DNA of 6,296 bases from JAHEDH01 sp965364515 (GCA_965364515.1 CBDTXZ010000178.1:1-6296), one strand, 5' to 3'. Positions 1 through 5,927 are shown, counted from the stretch's first letter. Translations and numbers: made by a program. Notes: a model not told the origin generated them from the sequence alone.

Positions 1-478
1 GGTCCGGCGAATACACGACGAGGTCGGCGAGTTGGCTGGGATTCTCCATCCCGAGAATGCGATCGGCGACGGCACCGATGCCGCGATGGTTCATGACCTC
101 GGAGACGACCGCCCGGAACTCCGAGACGAGGCTCTCGAGTTGCTCGTCGATGATGTCGACTTCGGGGTAGGCCTCGGCGTCGACCCAGAGTGCCCCGGCA
201 TCATCGGTGGATCCGGCCCCGACCCTCGCCCGGGCCATCCCGGCGACCACGACGTTGCCTTCCCCGTCGGACTCCTGGATCTCGGCGATCGTGCCCACGT
301 TGGCGTACTTGCCGTCGACGCGGGGAACGAGCAGGAATCGGCCGTCGGTCCGCTCGGCAGCGGCGAGTGCCGTCTTGCCCTCAGCGGTCTCGATGCGCAA
401 CGTCACGACCATGTGTGGAAAGACGACGCCGTTTCGGAGAGGGAGTACGGGAAGCGTGGTGTGTGTGGTGTTTGGCAT
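1..478 (-). CDS. lon: Lon ATP-dependent serine protease, N-terminal part (runs off left edge)
   Basis: Lon is a cytosolic AAA+ protease that degrades misfolded and regulatory proteins. Only the first 159 codons are here; the ATPase and Ser-Lys protease domains lie beyond position 1. My translation begins MPNTTHTTLPVLPLRNGVVF. The LPVLPLRNGVVFP stretch (residues 9-21) is the typical start of the Lon substrate-binding (LON/PUA-like) domain. It is followed by a VGTIAEI segment (61-67), also characteristic of this domain. From about residue 110 the sequence becomes helical (IIDEQLESLVSEFRAVVSEV), as expected for the linker towards the helical N-terminal bundle. The ATG at 476-478 is chosen because AGGAG (484-488) lies 5 nt upstream and the Lon homology begins just after it. 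A HAIR-like operator at 560-580 suggests heat-shock control. The frame is open to the window edge, so completeness cannot be judged. Identification is secure from the N-domain alone. Confidence 0.93.
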   Translation of the reverse strand, partial: MPNTTHTTLPVLPLRNGVVFPHMVVTLRIETAEGKTALAAAERTDGRFLLVPRVDGKYANVGTIAEIQESDGEGNVVVAGMARARVGAGSTDDAGALWVDAEAYPEVDIIDEQLESLVSEFRAVVSEVMNHRGIGAVADRILGMENPSQLADLVVYSPD

Positions 479-483
479 GAAGA

Positions 484-488
484 CTCCT
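484..488 (-). promoter_or_regulatory. Ribosome binding site of lon
   Basis: On the minus strand AGGAG stands 5 nt before the ATG at 476-478. It fixes the lon start and supports a real gene beginning here, facing the left edge. Confidence 0.75.
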
Positions 489-490
489 GG

Positions 491-512
491 CTGAGATTCG
501 TGTGCCTGAGAT
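491..512. repeat. Direct repeat CTGAGAT in the lon leader
   Basis: CTGAGAT occurs at 491-497 and 506-512 with a 15-nt period, between the HAIR-like site and the lon ribosome binding site. A related TTGAGAT lies at 597-603. The TGAG core resembles HAIR half-sites, but the copies are direct rather than inverted. Function is unknown and chance is possible. Confidence 0.25.
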
Positions 513-559
513 ATGGGTAATGCCGATTACGACGATGGTATTCCCGAACACGACCAATA

Positions 560-580
560 TCTGAGTCATCTCGACTCAGG
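560..580. promoter_or_regulatory. HAIR-like HspR operator upstream of lon
   Basis: A perfect inverted repeat CTGAGTC-N5-GACTCAG spans 561-579. Read as half-sites it is TGAGT-N7-ACTCA, which matches the core and the 7-nt spacing of the HspR-associated inverted repeat (HAIR, CTTGAGT-N7-ACTCAAG). Over the full half-sites the left arm (560-566) matches 5 of 7 and the right arm (574-580) 6 of 7. HspR is the actinobacterial repressor of dnaK, clpB and, in Streptomyces, lon. The site ends about 82 bp before the lon start codon, a sensible place for an operator. No convincing -35/-10 pair could be fixed around it. The match is seen in the sequence; binding by HspR is inferred. Confidence 0.6.
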
Positions 581-589
581 AAATGATCC

Positions 590-608
590 ATTCGAGTTGA
601 GATTCGAG
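590..608. repeat. Short direct repeat ATTCGAG, period 12
   Basis: ATTCGAG occurs at 590-596 and again at 602-608, separated by TTGAG. It lies just on the distal side of the HAIR-like site relative to lon. It could be part of a compound regulatory region or chance; no known factor is assigned. Confidence 0.35.
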
Positions 609-733
609 ATGGCTTGACGTTCCGCAAGAACTCGGTCACCGACGGGGCAGGTGGCGTCGAGCGCTGCGAGGACAGGCACGTATGCGATTCGGGGATCTCT
701 CCGCAACGTTCATCGCGAGCGCTTCTGGATGGG

Positions 734-758
734 GACAGAACGTCAATCAGGTTCTGTC
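734..758. repeat. Perfect inverted repeat GACAGAAC-N9-GTTCTGTC
   Basis: Arms at 734-741 and 751-758 are exact reverse complements separated by 9 nt. No T-run follows on either strand, so an intrinsic terminator is not well supported. The spacing does not match the actinobacterial LexA box (GAAC-N4-GTTC). It could be an operator for an unidentified dimeric regulator, or an RNA hairpin at the end of the ankyrin transcript. Confidence 0.4.
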
Positions 759-900
759 ATCTCGACGAAGTGCGACCGCCGCGCCAGATGAAGCCGAGAC
801 GCGCGAGCGATCGGTCGATGAACCGTTTCCGTGACGCCGATTCGGGGGGCCAGGTGCCGGAAGCCTACGAGCCGGAGCTGGCTGGTCGACCTCGACGGCA

Positions 901-921
901 CAGGTGGTTCTCCGCCACCTG
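901..921 (-). terminator. Possible hairpin terminator after the ankyrin gene
   Basis: CAGGTGG (901-907) and CCACCTG (915-921) form a perfect 7-bp stem with a 7-nt loop. It begins 24 nt after the stop codon of the ankyrin gene in its direction of transcription. It lacks a following U-tract, so it would be a GC-rich, weak or Rho-assisted terminator, or only a 3'-stabilising hairpin. Confidence 0.35.
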
Positions 922-944
922 GACAGAGACGGGTGACTCACCGG

Positions 945-1793
945 TCATCGGGAGCTATCAGCCGCTCGTGCGATCATCGGTATGAGCTCGCTGCGACCCA
1001 ACTGCTGCGCCCAGAACAGCGCATCGCCGGACTCGACGAGACATTCACCGCTGCACTCGGCGGTGATCGTCGAGTCCGCGCCGGCGTCGAGCAACGCCTG
1101 GACGATCTCAGGCGAGGCGCCTGCGAAGATGGCCAACAACAACGGAGTGTGGCCTGCGGCCGAGGGAGCATCGACGTCCGCACCGAGCTGCAACAGCGTC
1201 TCGACTGAAGCGAACTGGCCGTCCCGCGCTGCGATCCCCAGCGCCGTGGTACCGGTGTCGCGTGGGTGTCCGTGGCCTTGGGTCACGACGCCGGATGGCG
1301 CGTCGAGATCGAACTCGTCTGGGAACGCTCTCATCACCTCGATGCTCCCCCACGCCGCGGCGTATTGCATGACGTTCATTCCGTTCTTCGAAACCGCATG
1401 CAGGTCGGCGCCCGCAGCCACCAGGGTCGCCAGGGCTTCGACGGCATCTCGCTGAGCGGCGACGTGGACCGCCGTCTGACCGGAGGGATCGGTCGCACCG
1501 ATGTCTGCACCCGATGCGATCAGCAGGGCGACCATCTCCACGTCATCTCGAAGCGCCGCCCGCATGAGCGGTGTGAGTGTGAGCACTCGAGGCGAGTCCG
1601 GATCCGCGCCAGACTCGAGGAGCGACCGGGCAAGATCGACATCGCCGACTTCGACGGCGTCGCCCAGGGTCAGTGCTTTCGTCTCGGCCGGAAACGACGA
1701 CGCGTAGGCAACGAACGCCAGAATGGATGACGCCGCCACCAGCAACGTCCACGAGAAGCCGATCCGCGGGTATCGTCCCATCTCGGGCTTCAT
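945..1793 (-). CDS. Ankyrin-repeat protein with N-terminal membrane anchor or signal
   Basis: This 282-residue protein begins with a short charged segment and one hydrophobic stretch (about residues 13-33, WTLLVAASSILAFVAYASS). That stretch could be an uncleaved anchor or a signal peptide and would place the rest outside the cytoplasm. Ankyrin repeats follow at roughly 41-69, 72-102, 104-135, 137-167 (degenerate), 181-211 and 213-244, with recurrent LL..GAD signatures such as LLESGADPD, LLIASGADI and LLQLGADVD. A Gly/His-rich insert (168-180) separates repeats 4 and 5. A partial seventh repeat ends the chain. The only two cysteines, C247 and C251 (CSGEC), sit in the last inter-repeat loop. 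Ankyrin repeats mediate protein binding, and the partner is unknown. The ATG at 1791-1793 lies 30 nt after the stop of the preceding gene, behind a weak GGTAGGG. M5 is an alternative start. Co-transcription with the upstream genes is likely but unproven. Confidence 0.85.
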   Translation of the reverse strand: MKPEMGRYPRIGFSWTLLVAASSILAFVAYASSFPAETKALTLGDAVEVGDVDLARSLLESGADPDSPRVLTLTPLMRAALRDDVEMVALLIASGADIGATDPSGQTAVHVAAQRDAVEALATLVAAGADLHAVSKNGMNVMQYAAAWGSIEVMRAFPDEFDLDAPSGVVTQGHGHPRDTGTTALGIAARDGQFASVETLLQLGADVDAPSAAGHTPLLLAIFAGASPEIVQALLDAGADSTITAECSGECLVESGDALFWAQQLGRSELIPMIARAADSSR

Positions 1794-1823
1794 GTGAATG
1801 ACCCTACCGAAACGAGGCCGGGC

Positions 1824-2282
1824 TCAGGCACGCTCCGCAGCGTTTCTCCTCCGCACGTCTGCCCTCCACTGCGTGTACTCATCGGCGAACCCGATCATCA
1901 AGAACGGCAAGATACCCCCGGCGAACACACCGGCCGGCGTGATGAGAAGAAGCAGAGCGAACGTGTAGAAGACGGTGACGGCGACCGATATGGCCCGCCA
2001 TCGGTATGTCTCGGCGTGGGGCAGCGGTTTCAGGCAGAGCACGCCGCCAACCGCGAACCCTGCTGTCGCCCCGAGCGCCGGAGACACCAATCCGATCGCC
2101 AAGCCGATCGGGATCAGCAGCCCCATCGCCCGAAGCACCTGCCTCGGTCGTTGCGGATGCCGCGAGACGAACGCTACGACGATGAAGACGAACGGTGACA
2201 GCACCAGCGAAACCGCAACCAGTCCAGGATCGATTTCGTCACCCGTGAAGGCAGCGGCATACGGAAAGTAGCTGAACATCAT
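1824..2282 (-). CDS. Small multi-spanning membrane protein, unknown function
   Basis: I do not recognise the family. From the first ATG the product has 152 residues. Hydrophobic segments lie at about 20-40, 50-84 (probably two helices with a tight turn) and 98-131, followed by a basic cytoplasmic-looking tail (RADVRRRNAAERA). The start at 2282 is doubtful: it has no Shine-Dalgarno and falls inside what looks like the first membrane helix. The same frame runs upstream without a stop through RRRNWLAIALGTIA to the TAG of the MalG-like permease at 2367-2369. That stretch contains no ATG, GTG or TTG, only CTG (2325-2327, 2307-2309) and ATT (2301-2303). The true N-terminus may therefore lie upstream at a rare start codon. 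The gene ends 30 nt before the ankyrin gene. It lies behind an importer, but its sequence shows no transporter signature. Reality of the gene is well supported; its start is not. Confidence 0.72.
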   Translation of the reverse strand: MMFSYFPYAAAFTGDEIDPGLVAVSLVLSPFVFIVVAFVSRHPQRPRQVLRAMGLLIPIGLAIGLVSPALGATAGFAVGGVLCLKPLPHAETYRWRAISVAVTVFYTFALLLLITPAGVFAGGILPFLMIGFADEYTQWRADVRRRNAAERA

Positions 2283-2366
2283 GGCGATGGTGCCAAGCGC
2301 AATGGCCAGCCAGTTCCGCCGTCTCAGCTCTTCCGATCGAGAGGGTGTCGAGTCAGACGAAGCGGA
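2283..2366 (-). other. In-frame coding-like extension between permease stop and membrane protein
   Basis: These 84 bases are in the same frame as both the MalG-like permease and the downstream membrane protein, with no stop after the permease TAG. They read as a polar Ser/Thr-rich stretch, then charged residues (EELRRR), then the first half of a hydrophobic helix (NWLAIALGTIA) that continues into the annotated protein. This is the usual layout of a membrane protein N-terminus. The real start is probably here, at CTG 2325-2327 or another non-standard codon. Rare readthrough of the TAG is a less likely alternative. Confidence 0.5.
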
Positions 2367-3269
2367 CTACCCCTTGACCGATCCCGCGGTCAGGCCACGG
2401 ACGAAGAAGCGCTGAAGCCCGAAGAAGACCGCCAAGGGCAGAACCATCGTCACGAAAGCCGCAGCGGGAAGCAGGTTGAGTGCTCCTTCGCCACGACCTG
2501 CCAGGTCGGCGAGCTCGACGGTGAGTACCCGCTTCGATGGCTCGATGCCGAGGAAGACCAGGGCGACCAGATAGTCGTTCCACACCCACAGGAACTGGAA
2601 GATCGCGAATGATGCCAGCACCGGCACCGACAACGGGATGATGAGCCGGTAGAACGTCGTGAAGTGATCCGCTCCGTCGACCTTTGCAGATTCGATGAGC
2701 GACGCCGGTAACGAGCCGACGTAGTTGCGCAACAGATAGATCGCCAGCGGGAGCCCGAACCCGGCGTGCGCAAGCCACACCGATGGAAATGTTCCGGTCA
2801 CATCGAGGCTGGTGTAGATCCTGAGGATCGGGATGAGAGCCATTTGGAGCGGCACGACCATCAGGCCGACCACTGTCACGAACAGCACGTTACGTCCAGG
2901 GAAGTCCATCCAGGCAAAGGCATACGCGGCGAACGCGGCGATCGTGATCGGGATCACCACCGACGGGATGCTGACGGCGAGCGTGTTCGCGAATGCGTTT
3001 CCGAATCCCTCGTCGAGCACACGGCCGTAGTTGCCGAGCGTCCAGGTGTCGCCGGAGAAGATTTGGGGGAGAATCGTCCACCAGCCGGCTCCTCGGATGT
3101 CACCCGGATCGCGGAATGAGTTGATCAACAAGCCGAGCGCCGGGATCACCCACAAAGTCGCGATGATCGTGATTCCGAGATAGACGGGGAACCGAGAGGG
3201 GTTCAGATCGGATTTGGACGGGGTGGTTGGTTTGGTCTTCCGACTCCGCGTGGTCGTGGTCGTGGTCAT
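2367..3269 (-). CDS. Sugar ABC transporter permease, MalG-like
   Basis: This is one of the two inner-membrane channel subunits of a carbohydrate importer (CUT1 family). The 300-residue length is typical. An N-terminal tail of six threonines and basic residues (1-25) precedes membrane segments at about 28-50, 95-120, 127-149, 163-180, 215-240 and 264-290. The EAA loop that docks on the ATPase is ESAKVDGAD (193-201), followed by RLIIPLSVP (208-216), with the conserved Gly of the motif at residue 199. The end, LTAGSVKG, is the classic C-terminus of MalG-type permeases, so the TAG at 2367-2369 is a genuine stop for this protein. The ATG at 3267-3269 overlaps the TGA of the upstream permease (ATGA), and GGAGGAGG (3277-3284) lies 7 nt before it, implying translational coupling. 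In the AglEFG system the corresponding subunit is AglG. The substrate is inferred from the binding protein. Confidence 0.94.
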   Translation of the reverse strand: MTTTTTTRSRKTKPTTPSKSDLNPSRFPVYLGITIIATLWVIPALGLLINSFRDPGDIRGAGWWTILPQIFSGDTWTLGNYGRVLDEGFGNAFANTLAVSIPSVVIPITIAAFAAYAFAWMDFPGRNVLFVTVVGLMVVPLQMALIPILRIYTSLDVTGTFPSVWLAHAGFGLPLAIYLLRNYVGSLPASLIESAKVDGADHFTTFYRLIIPLSVPVLASFAIFQFLWVWNDYLVALVFLGIEPSKRVLTVELADLAGRGEGALNLLPAAAFVTMVLPLAVFFGLQRFFVRGLTAGSVKG

Positions 3270-4420
3270 CGGGTTGCCTCCTCCGCTTTGAACCTTCTGA
3301 TGTTGATGACCAGTATCGGCACGACCGCGATGAAGAGAAGCACGGCGAGGGCGGCTCCGATTCCGTCGTTGTTGTTCGTGAAGAACTCCTGCACCATCTG
3401 TTGCGCGACGACTTGTGTCCCGTCACGGCCACCGGTCATCACCCAGACGATGTCGAAGACCTTCCATGTCGTGATCAGCACCGTCGTCCAGACCACGACG
3501 ATCGTCGAGGCGATCGACGGGAGCACCACCTGTCTGAAGGCCTGGATCTCGGTTGCTCCGTCGATCCGGGCTGCCTCCAAGAGGACGTCAGGCACACCTT
3601 TGATCGCCGACGACAGGATGACCATCGCAAATCCGGTTTGGAGCCAAACGAGGATGACCATCAAGAAGAGGTTGTTCCAGGGCTGTTGGGCCAGCCAGTT
3701 CACTGGATCGGAGCCGATACCGACCATGATCCCGTTCAGCAGTCCGATCTGATCGCCGAACCCCTCGGACCGGAATGAGTAGACGAATGTCCAGACAACG
3801 CTCGCCCCGACGAAAGAGATCGCCATCGGGAGGAAGATCAGGGACTTGGCGAACGACTCCGCCCGGGAGGAGAGCTTGTCCGCGAGAACGGCGAAACCGA
3901 GGCCGATGACAACGGCTACCGCCGGCACTCCGATCGCCCAGAACAAGCTGTTCCGCATTGCGATCAGATATCTGCTCTCGGTGAAGATCCTGACGTAGTT
4001 GTCGAAACCGACGAATTCGGTTCCACTCGAGTTCTGGAGGCTGAGGATGGCTGTGTTCACCGCCGGCCATACGAGGTAGAACGCCAAGAGCACCATCGCG
4101 GGGCCCACGAAGAGGAAGGGCCGCACGCTCGTCGCTACACGGGTCGGAAGGAGATTGACGCTCCGATCCATCCCCCAGTAGAGGGCCCACACCCCGCCGA
4201 TTCCAACGACGATGGCCAACAACACCTGGATGATCTTGTTGGTGTCGTCAGCCTTGAGGAACTCGAAGGTGAAGAAGAAGACGACGACCACGATTGGGAC
4301 GACCAACGCGGACGCGATCCGAAGCAGCCAGACGAGCGGGCCCGATGCGCCACCCTCCCAGTCGGTCGGCAGATCCTTCCGTTCCGGTGCGTCTTCTTCC
4401 AGAAGCGGGGGCATCGTCAT
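3266..4420 (-). CDS. Sugar ABC transporter permease, MalF-like, with extended N-terminus
   Basis: This is the first channel subunit of the carbohydrate importer (CUT1 family). From the chosen ATG it has 384 residues, longer than the usual roughly 300. Two extra hydrophobic segments (about 29-52 and 62-83) precede the standard core, which starts near residue 100 (RPFLFVGPAMVLLAFYLVWP). Further helices lie at about 157-180, 192-214, 251-271, 304-326 and 355-373. The EAA loop is EAARIDGATEIQAF (282-295) followed by VVLPSI (298-303), the coupling site for the ATPase. The start at 4418-4420 is preferred because GAGGAG (4430-4435) stands 9 nt before it. A longer frame from a GTG at 4475-4477 would begin in the loop of the upstream hairpin and lacks a ribosome binding site. 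The stop overlaps the next permease by 4 bp. An AglF-type role is likely. MalF of E. coli also carries extra N-terminal helices. Confidence 0.92.
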   Translation of the reverse strand: MTMPPLLEEDAPERKDLPTDWEGGASGPLVWLLRIASALVVPIVVVVFFFTFEFLKADDTNKIIQVLLAIVVGIGGVWALYWGMDRSVNLLPTRVATSVRPFLFVGPAMVLLAFYLVWPAVNTAILSLQNSSGTEFVGFDNYVRIFTESRYLIAMRNSLFWAIGVPAVAVVIGLGFAVLADKLSSRAESFAKSLIFLPMAISFVGASVVWTFVYSFRSEGFGDQIGLLNGIMVGIGSDPVNWLAQQPWNNLFLMVILVWLQTGFAMVILSSAIKGVPDVLLEAARIDGATEIQAFRQVVLPSIASTIVVVWTTVLITTWKVFDIVWVMTGGRDGTQVVAQQMVQEFFTNNNDGIGAALAVLLFIAVVPILVINIRRFKAEEATR

Positions 4421-4429
4421 GAGTTGGCT

Positions 4430-4435
4430 CTCCTC
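4430..4435 (-). promoter_or_regulatory. Ribosome binding site deciding the MalF-like start
   Basis: GAGGAG lies 9 nt before the ATG at 4418-4420. It favours this start over the GTG 57 nt upstream, which sits in the hairpin loop, and over the second ATG at 4412-4414, which would be 15 nt away. Confidence 0.7.
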
Positions 4436-4460
4436 ACTGCTATCGGCGTCGGACACTAAT

Positions 4461-4490
4461 AGAGAGGGGCGGCCCACGCCGCCCCTCTCT
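4461..4490 (-). terminator. Strong intercistronic stem-loop (partial terminator or mRNA stabiliser)
   Basis: AGAGAGGGGCGGC (4461-4473) pairs perfectly with GCCGCCCCTCTCT (4478-4490) around a 4-nt loop, giving a very stable GC-rich hairpin. It sits in the 99-nt gap between the binding-protein gene and the permease genes, about 30 nt after the binding-protein stop. No U-tract follows on the minus strand (the next bases are ATTAGTGTCC), so complete termination is unlikely. In many sugar importers such a structure makes the binding protein more abundant than the permeases, by attenuation or by protecting the upstream mRNA from 3' decay. That role is inferred here. Confidence 0.75.
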
Positions 4491-4519
4491 GCATCTTTCG
4501 ATTCGTTTGCTGTCTCGGC

Positions 4520-5881
4520 CTATGGCCAGCTGCTCTCGACGGCGTCGGTCACCTCTTCGCTGGAATCACCGCGACTCCAGTTGACCATGCCCTCCCAGAA
4601 GCTGCCCTGGCCGATTTCGGGTGGCATCAGGTCTGAGGCATCGAATGCAAACGTGTTTGCGGCCAATGCAGCGGTCACCGATGTGGCGAACGCCTTGGCT
4701 GCGTCACTCTCGTAGCAGTCGACGTCGACGTCCTTGTTGCCCGGAAGGCGCTCGACCCCTTCGACCCCGTGGCCGCCATACGGCGCCACGCCGCCTCCAG
4801 ACGCAGATGCCAGCGTGCACTGCCAGTCAGGCGAGATCCAATCCTTCACGACCTGGACGTTCTCCGGAGAACCGTCGAAGACGATGATCGTGTCACCGCC
4901 ACCGAGCGCTCCGACATTGCCCTCGATCGTCGGGAACGAGAACACTGCGATCTCGGACTCTTCTCCGTCCTCGTACTCAGGCGTGTCCTTGAACACGTTC
5001 TGGATGAACGAGCCCTGCTTGAGCATCAGGCATCCGGGTGGATCCGCGAACAGCGGCCCCGGGGAGTCATTGAAGTTGATACCGGCAACGTTCTCTGGGC
5101 CGCCGAGCACGAAGCCCTCACCGAAGAAGATCTCGCCGAAGGTGTCGAACGCCGCAACCACCGACGGGTCGTTGAACGGAATCTCGTGCTGGAACCACTG
5201 GGCGTACATCTCGCTGCCCGACTGGCGGAGATAGATGTCCTCGATCCAGTCCGTGCCTGGCCAACCCGTGGCGCCGCCGGATTCGAAACCGAAGCACCAG
5301 GGTGTCATGCCGTCCGACACGATCTGAGCGGAGAGCGAGACCATTTCGTCGTACGTCTCGGGGATCTCGTAGCCCATCTCCTCGAACGTCGGCTCGTGGT
5401 AGAACACGATCGACTTGAAGTTCGGGAACCACGGCACTCCATAGTGTTGACCGTCGTCACAGAGGCCCAGATCCATCCAGAACTTGGAGTGGTTGGCTTC
5501 CATCTCGGCGATGTCGAAGCCCATGTCCTCGAGCGAGACGAGCACACCCTGATCCGCGAACGCGCAGATCGAGCCCGGCTGTGGCGTGAACGCCATTTCC
5601 GGTGGGTCTCCGCCGTCGACGCGGATCTGGATCTGCGACTCGAAGTCGTCGGATCCGGTGAATGTGATGTTCGATCCGGTTTCTTCGTTGTAGGCATCGA
5701 TGAAGCCCTGCATGGCCTCACCCTCGACACCGGTCGGAGCACCAAACAGCGTGAATTCGGCGGCGTTGTCACCGCCATCTCCGTCGCCAGCGGTCGCATC
5801 GGATGAATCGTCGTCACCACCGCACGCGGCAGCGATCATTGCCAGCACCAGTAAGAGCACCAGCGGCTTGAAGTATCTCAC
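4520..5881 (-). CDS. Sugar ABC transporter solute-binding lipoprotein, AglE-like
   Basis: This 453-residue extracellular receptor of the importer would capture the sugar and deliver it to the permeases. The N-terminus is a lipoprotein signal: MRYFKP, a hydrophobic core, then a lipobox ending IAAAC with the lipidated Cys at residue 20. An acidic Asp/Gly/Ser-rich tether follows (21-42). The mature fold begins at about 43 (FTLFGAPTGVEGEAMQGFIDAYNEETG), as in family 1 solute-binding proteins. The segment CFGFESGGATGWPGTDW (196-212) and the later NDPSV and PPGCLML stretches resemble the alpha-glucoside/trehalose binders AglE and ThuE. This is judged from memory of the family, so the substrate is tentative. 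Six further cysteines (106, 141, 196, 284, 355, 389) could form disulfides outside the cell. The start is GTG at 5879-5881, with GAGGAGG (5890-5896) 8 nt before it. It is the first gene of the operon in this window. Confidence 0.93.
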   Translation of the reverse strand: MRYFKPLVLLLVLAMIAAACGGDDDSSDATAGDGDGGDNAAEFTLFGAPTGVEGEAMQGFIDAYNEETGSNITFTGSDDFESQIQIRVDGGDPPEMAFTPQPGSICAFADQGVLVSLEDMGFDIAEMEANHSKFWMDLGLCDDGQHYGVPWFPNFKSIVFYHEPTFEEMGYEIPETYDEMVSLSAQIVSDGMTPWCFGFESGGATGWPGTDWIEDIYLRQSGSEMYAQWFQHEIPFNDPSVVAAFDTFGEIFFGEGFVLGGPENVAGINFNDSPGPLFADPPGCLMLKQGSFIQNVFKDTPEYEDGEESEIAVFSFPTIEGNVGALGGGDTIIVFDGSPENVQVVKDWISPDWQCTLASASGGGVAPYGGHGVEGVERLPGNKDVDVDCYESDAAKAFATSVTAALAANTFAFDASDLMPPEIGQGSFWEGMVNWSRGDSSEEVTDAVESSWP

Positions 5882-5889
5882 TCCAATAT

Positions 5890-5896
5890 CCTCCTC
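5890..5896 (-). promoter_or_regulatory. Ribosome binding site of the binding-protein gene
   Basis: GAGGAGG lies 8 nt before the GTG at 5879-5881. This near-perfect site supports a GTG start, and the signal peptide begins directly at that codon. Confidence 0.8.
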
Positions 5897-5915
5897 ATTG
5901 AGTTTGAATGCGCAG

Positions 5916-5927
5916 CCGACGAGTCGG
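5916..5927. promoter_or_regulatory. Small palindrome CCGAC-N2-GTCGG near the binding-protein start
   Basis: A perfect 5+5 bp inverted repeat lies about 35 bp upstream of the GTG start, just before the ribosome binding site. Its position suits a repressor operator, but in GC-rich DNA such a short palindrome can arise by chance. It is not a recognisable LacI-type site. Confidence 0.25.

Larger units (their letters stand above)
479..944. other. Non-coding region between the ankyrin gene and lon
   Basis: No frame here on either strand reads like a protein. The open frames are short, rich in Arg and Pro and of low complexity. The interval holds the end of the ankyrin transcript, a 7-bp hairpin (901-921), an 8-bp inverted repeat (734-758), the HAIR-like operator and the lon leader. 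I see nothing else identifiable between about 640 and 730 or between 760 and 900. Confidence 0.6.

Noticed and set aside
32..520. 162-codon open frame on the plus strand at the left edge
   Set aside because: It is the complement of the Lon N-domain, which is read on the minus strand with a good ribosome binding site and clear homology.
734..758. LexA (SOS) box
   Set aside because: The half-sites GAAC and GTTC are present, but the spacer is 9 nt rather than 4.
614..985. 123-codon plus-strand frame in the intergenic region
   Set aside because: Its composition is low in hydrophobic residues and rich in Arg, Asp and Ser. There is no ribosome binding site, it overlaps the ankyrin gene end, and it spans the inverted repeats.
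3250..3269. Tandem ACCACG repeat encoding polythreonine at the MalG-like N-terminus
   Set aside because: It is a short simple repeat inside a coding region that gives a flexible cytoplasmic tail. It is not evidence of a separate element.
3227..3778. 183-codon plus-strand frame opposite the MalF-like gene
   Set aside because: It is a complement artefact, His/Asp/Arg-rich, antisense to a well-supported permease.
4769..5806. 345-codon open frame on the plus strand opposite the binding-protein gene
   Set aside because: It is antisense to a gene with clear family features. The product is Arg/Glu/His/Val-rich with no recognisable domain, as expected from the complement of a GC-rich gene.
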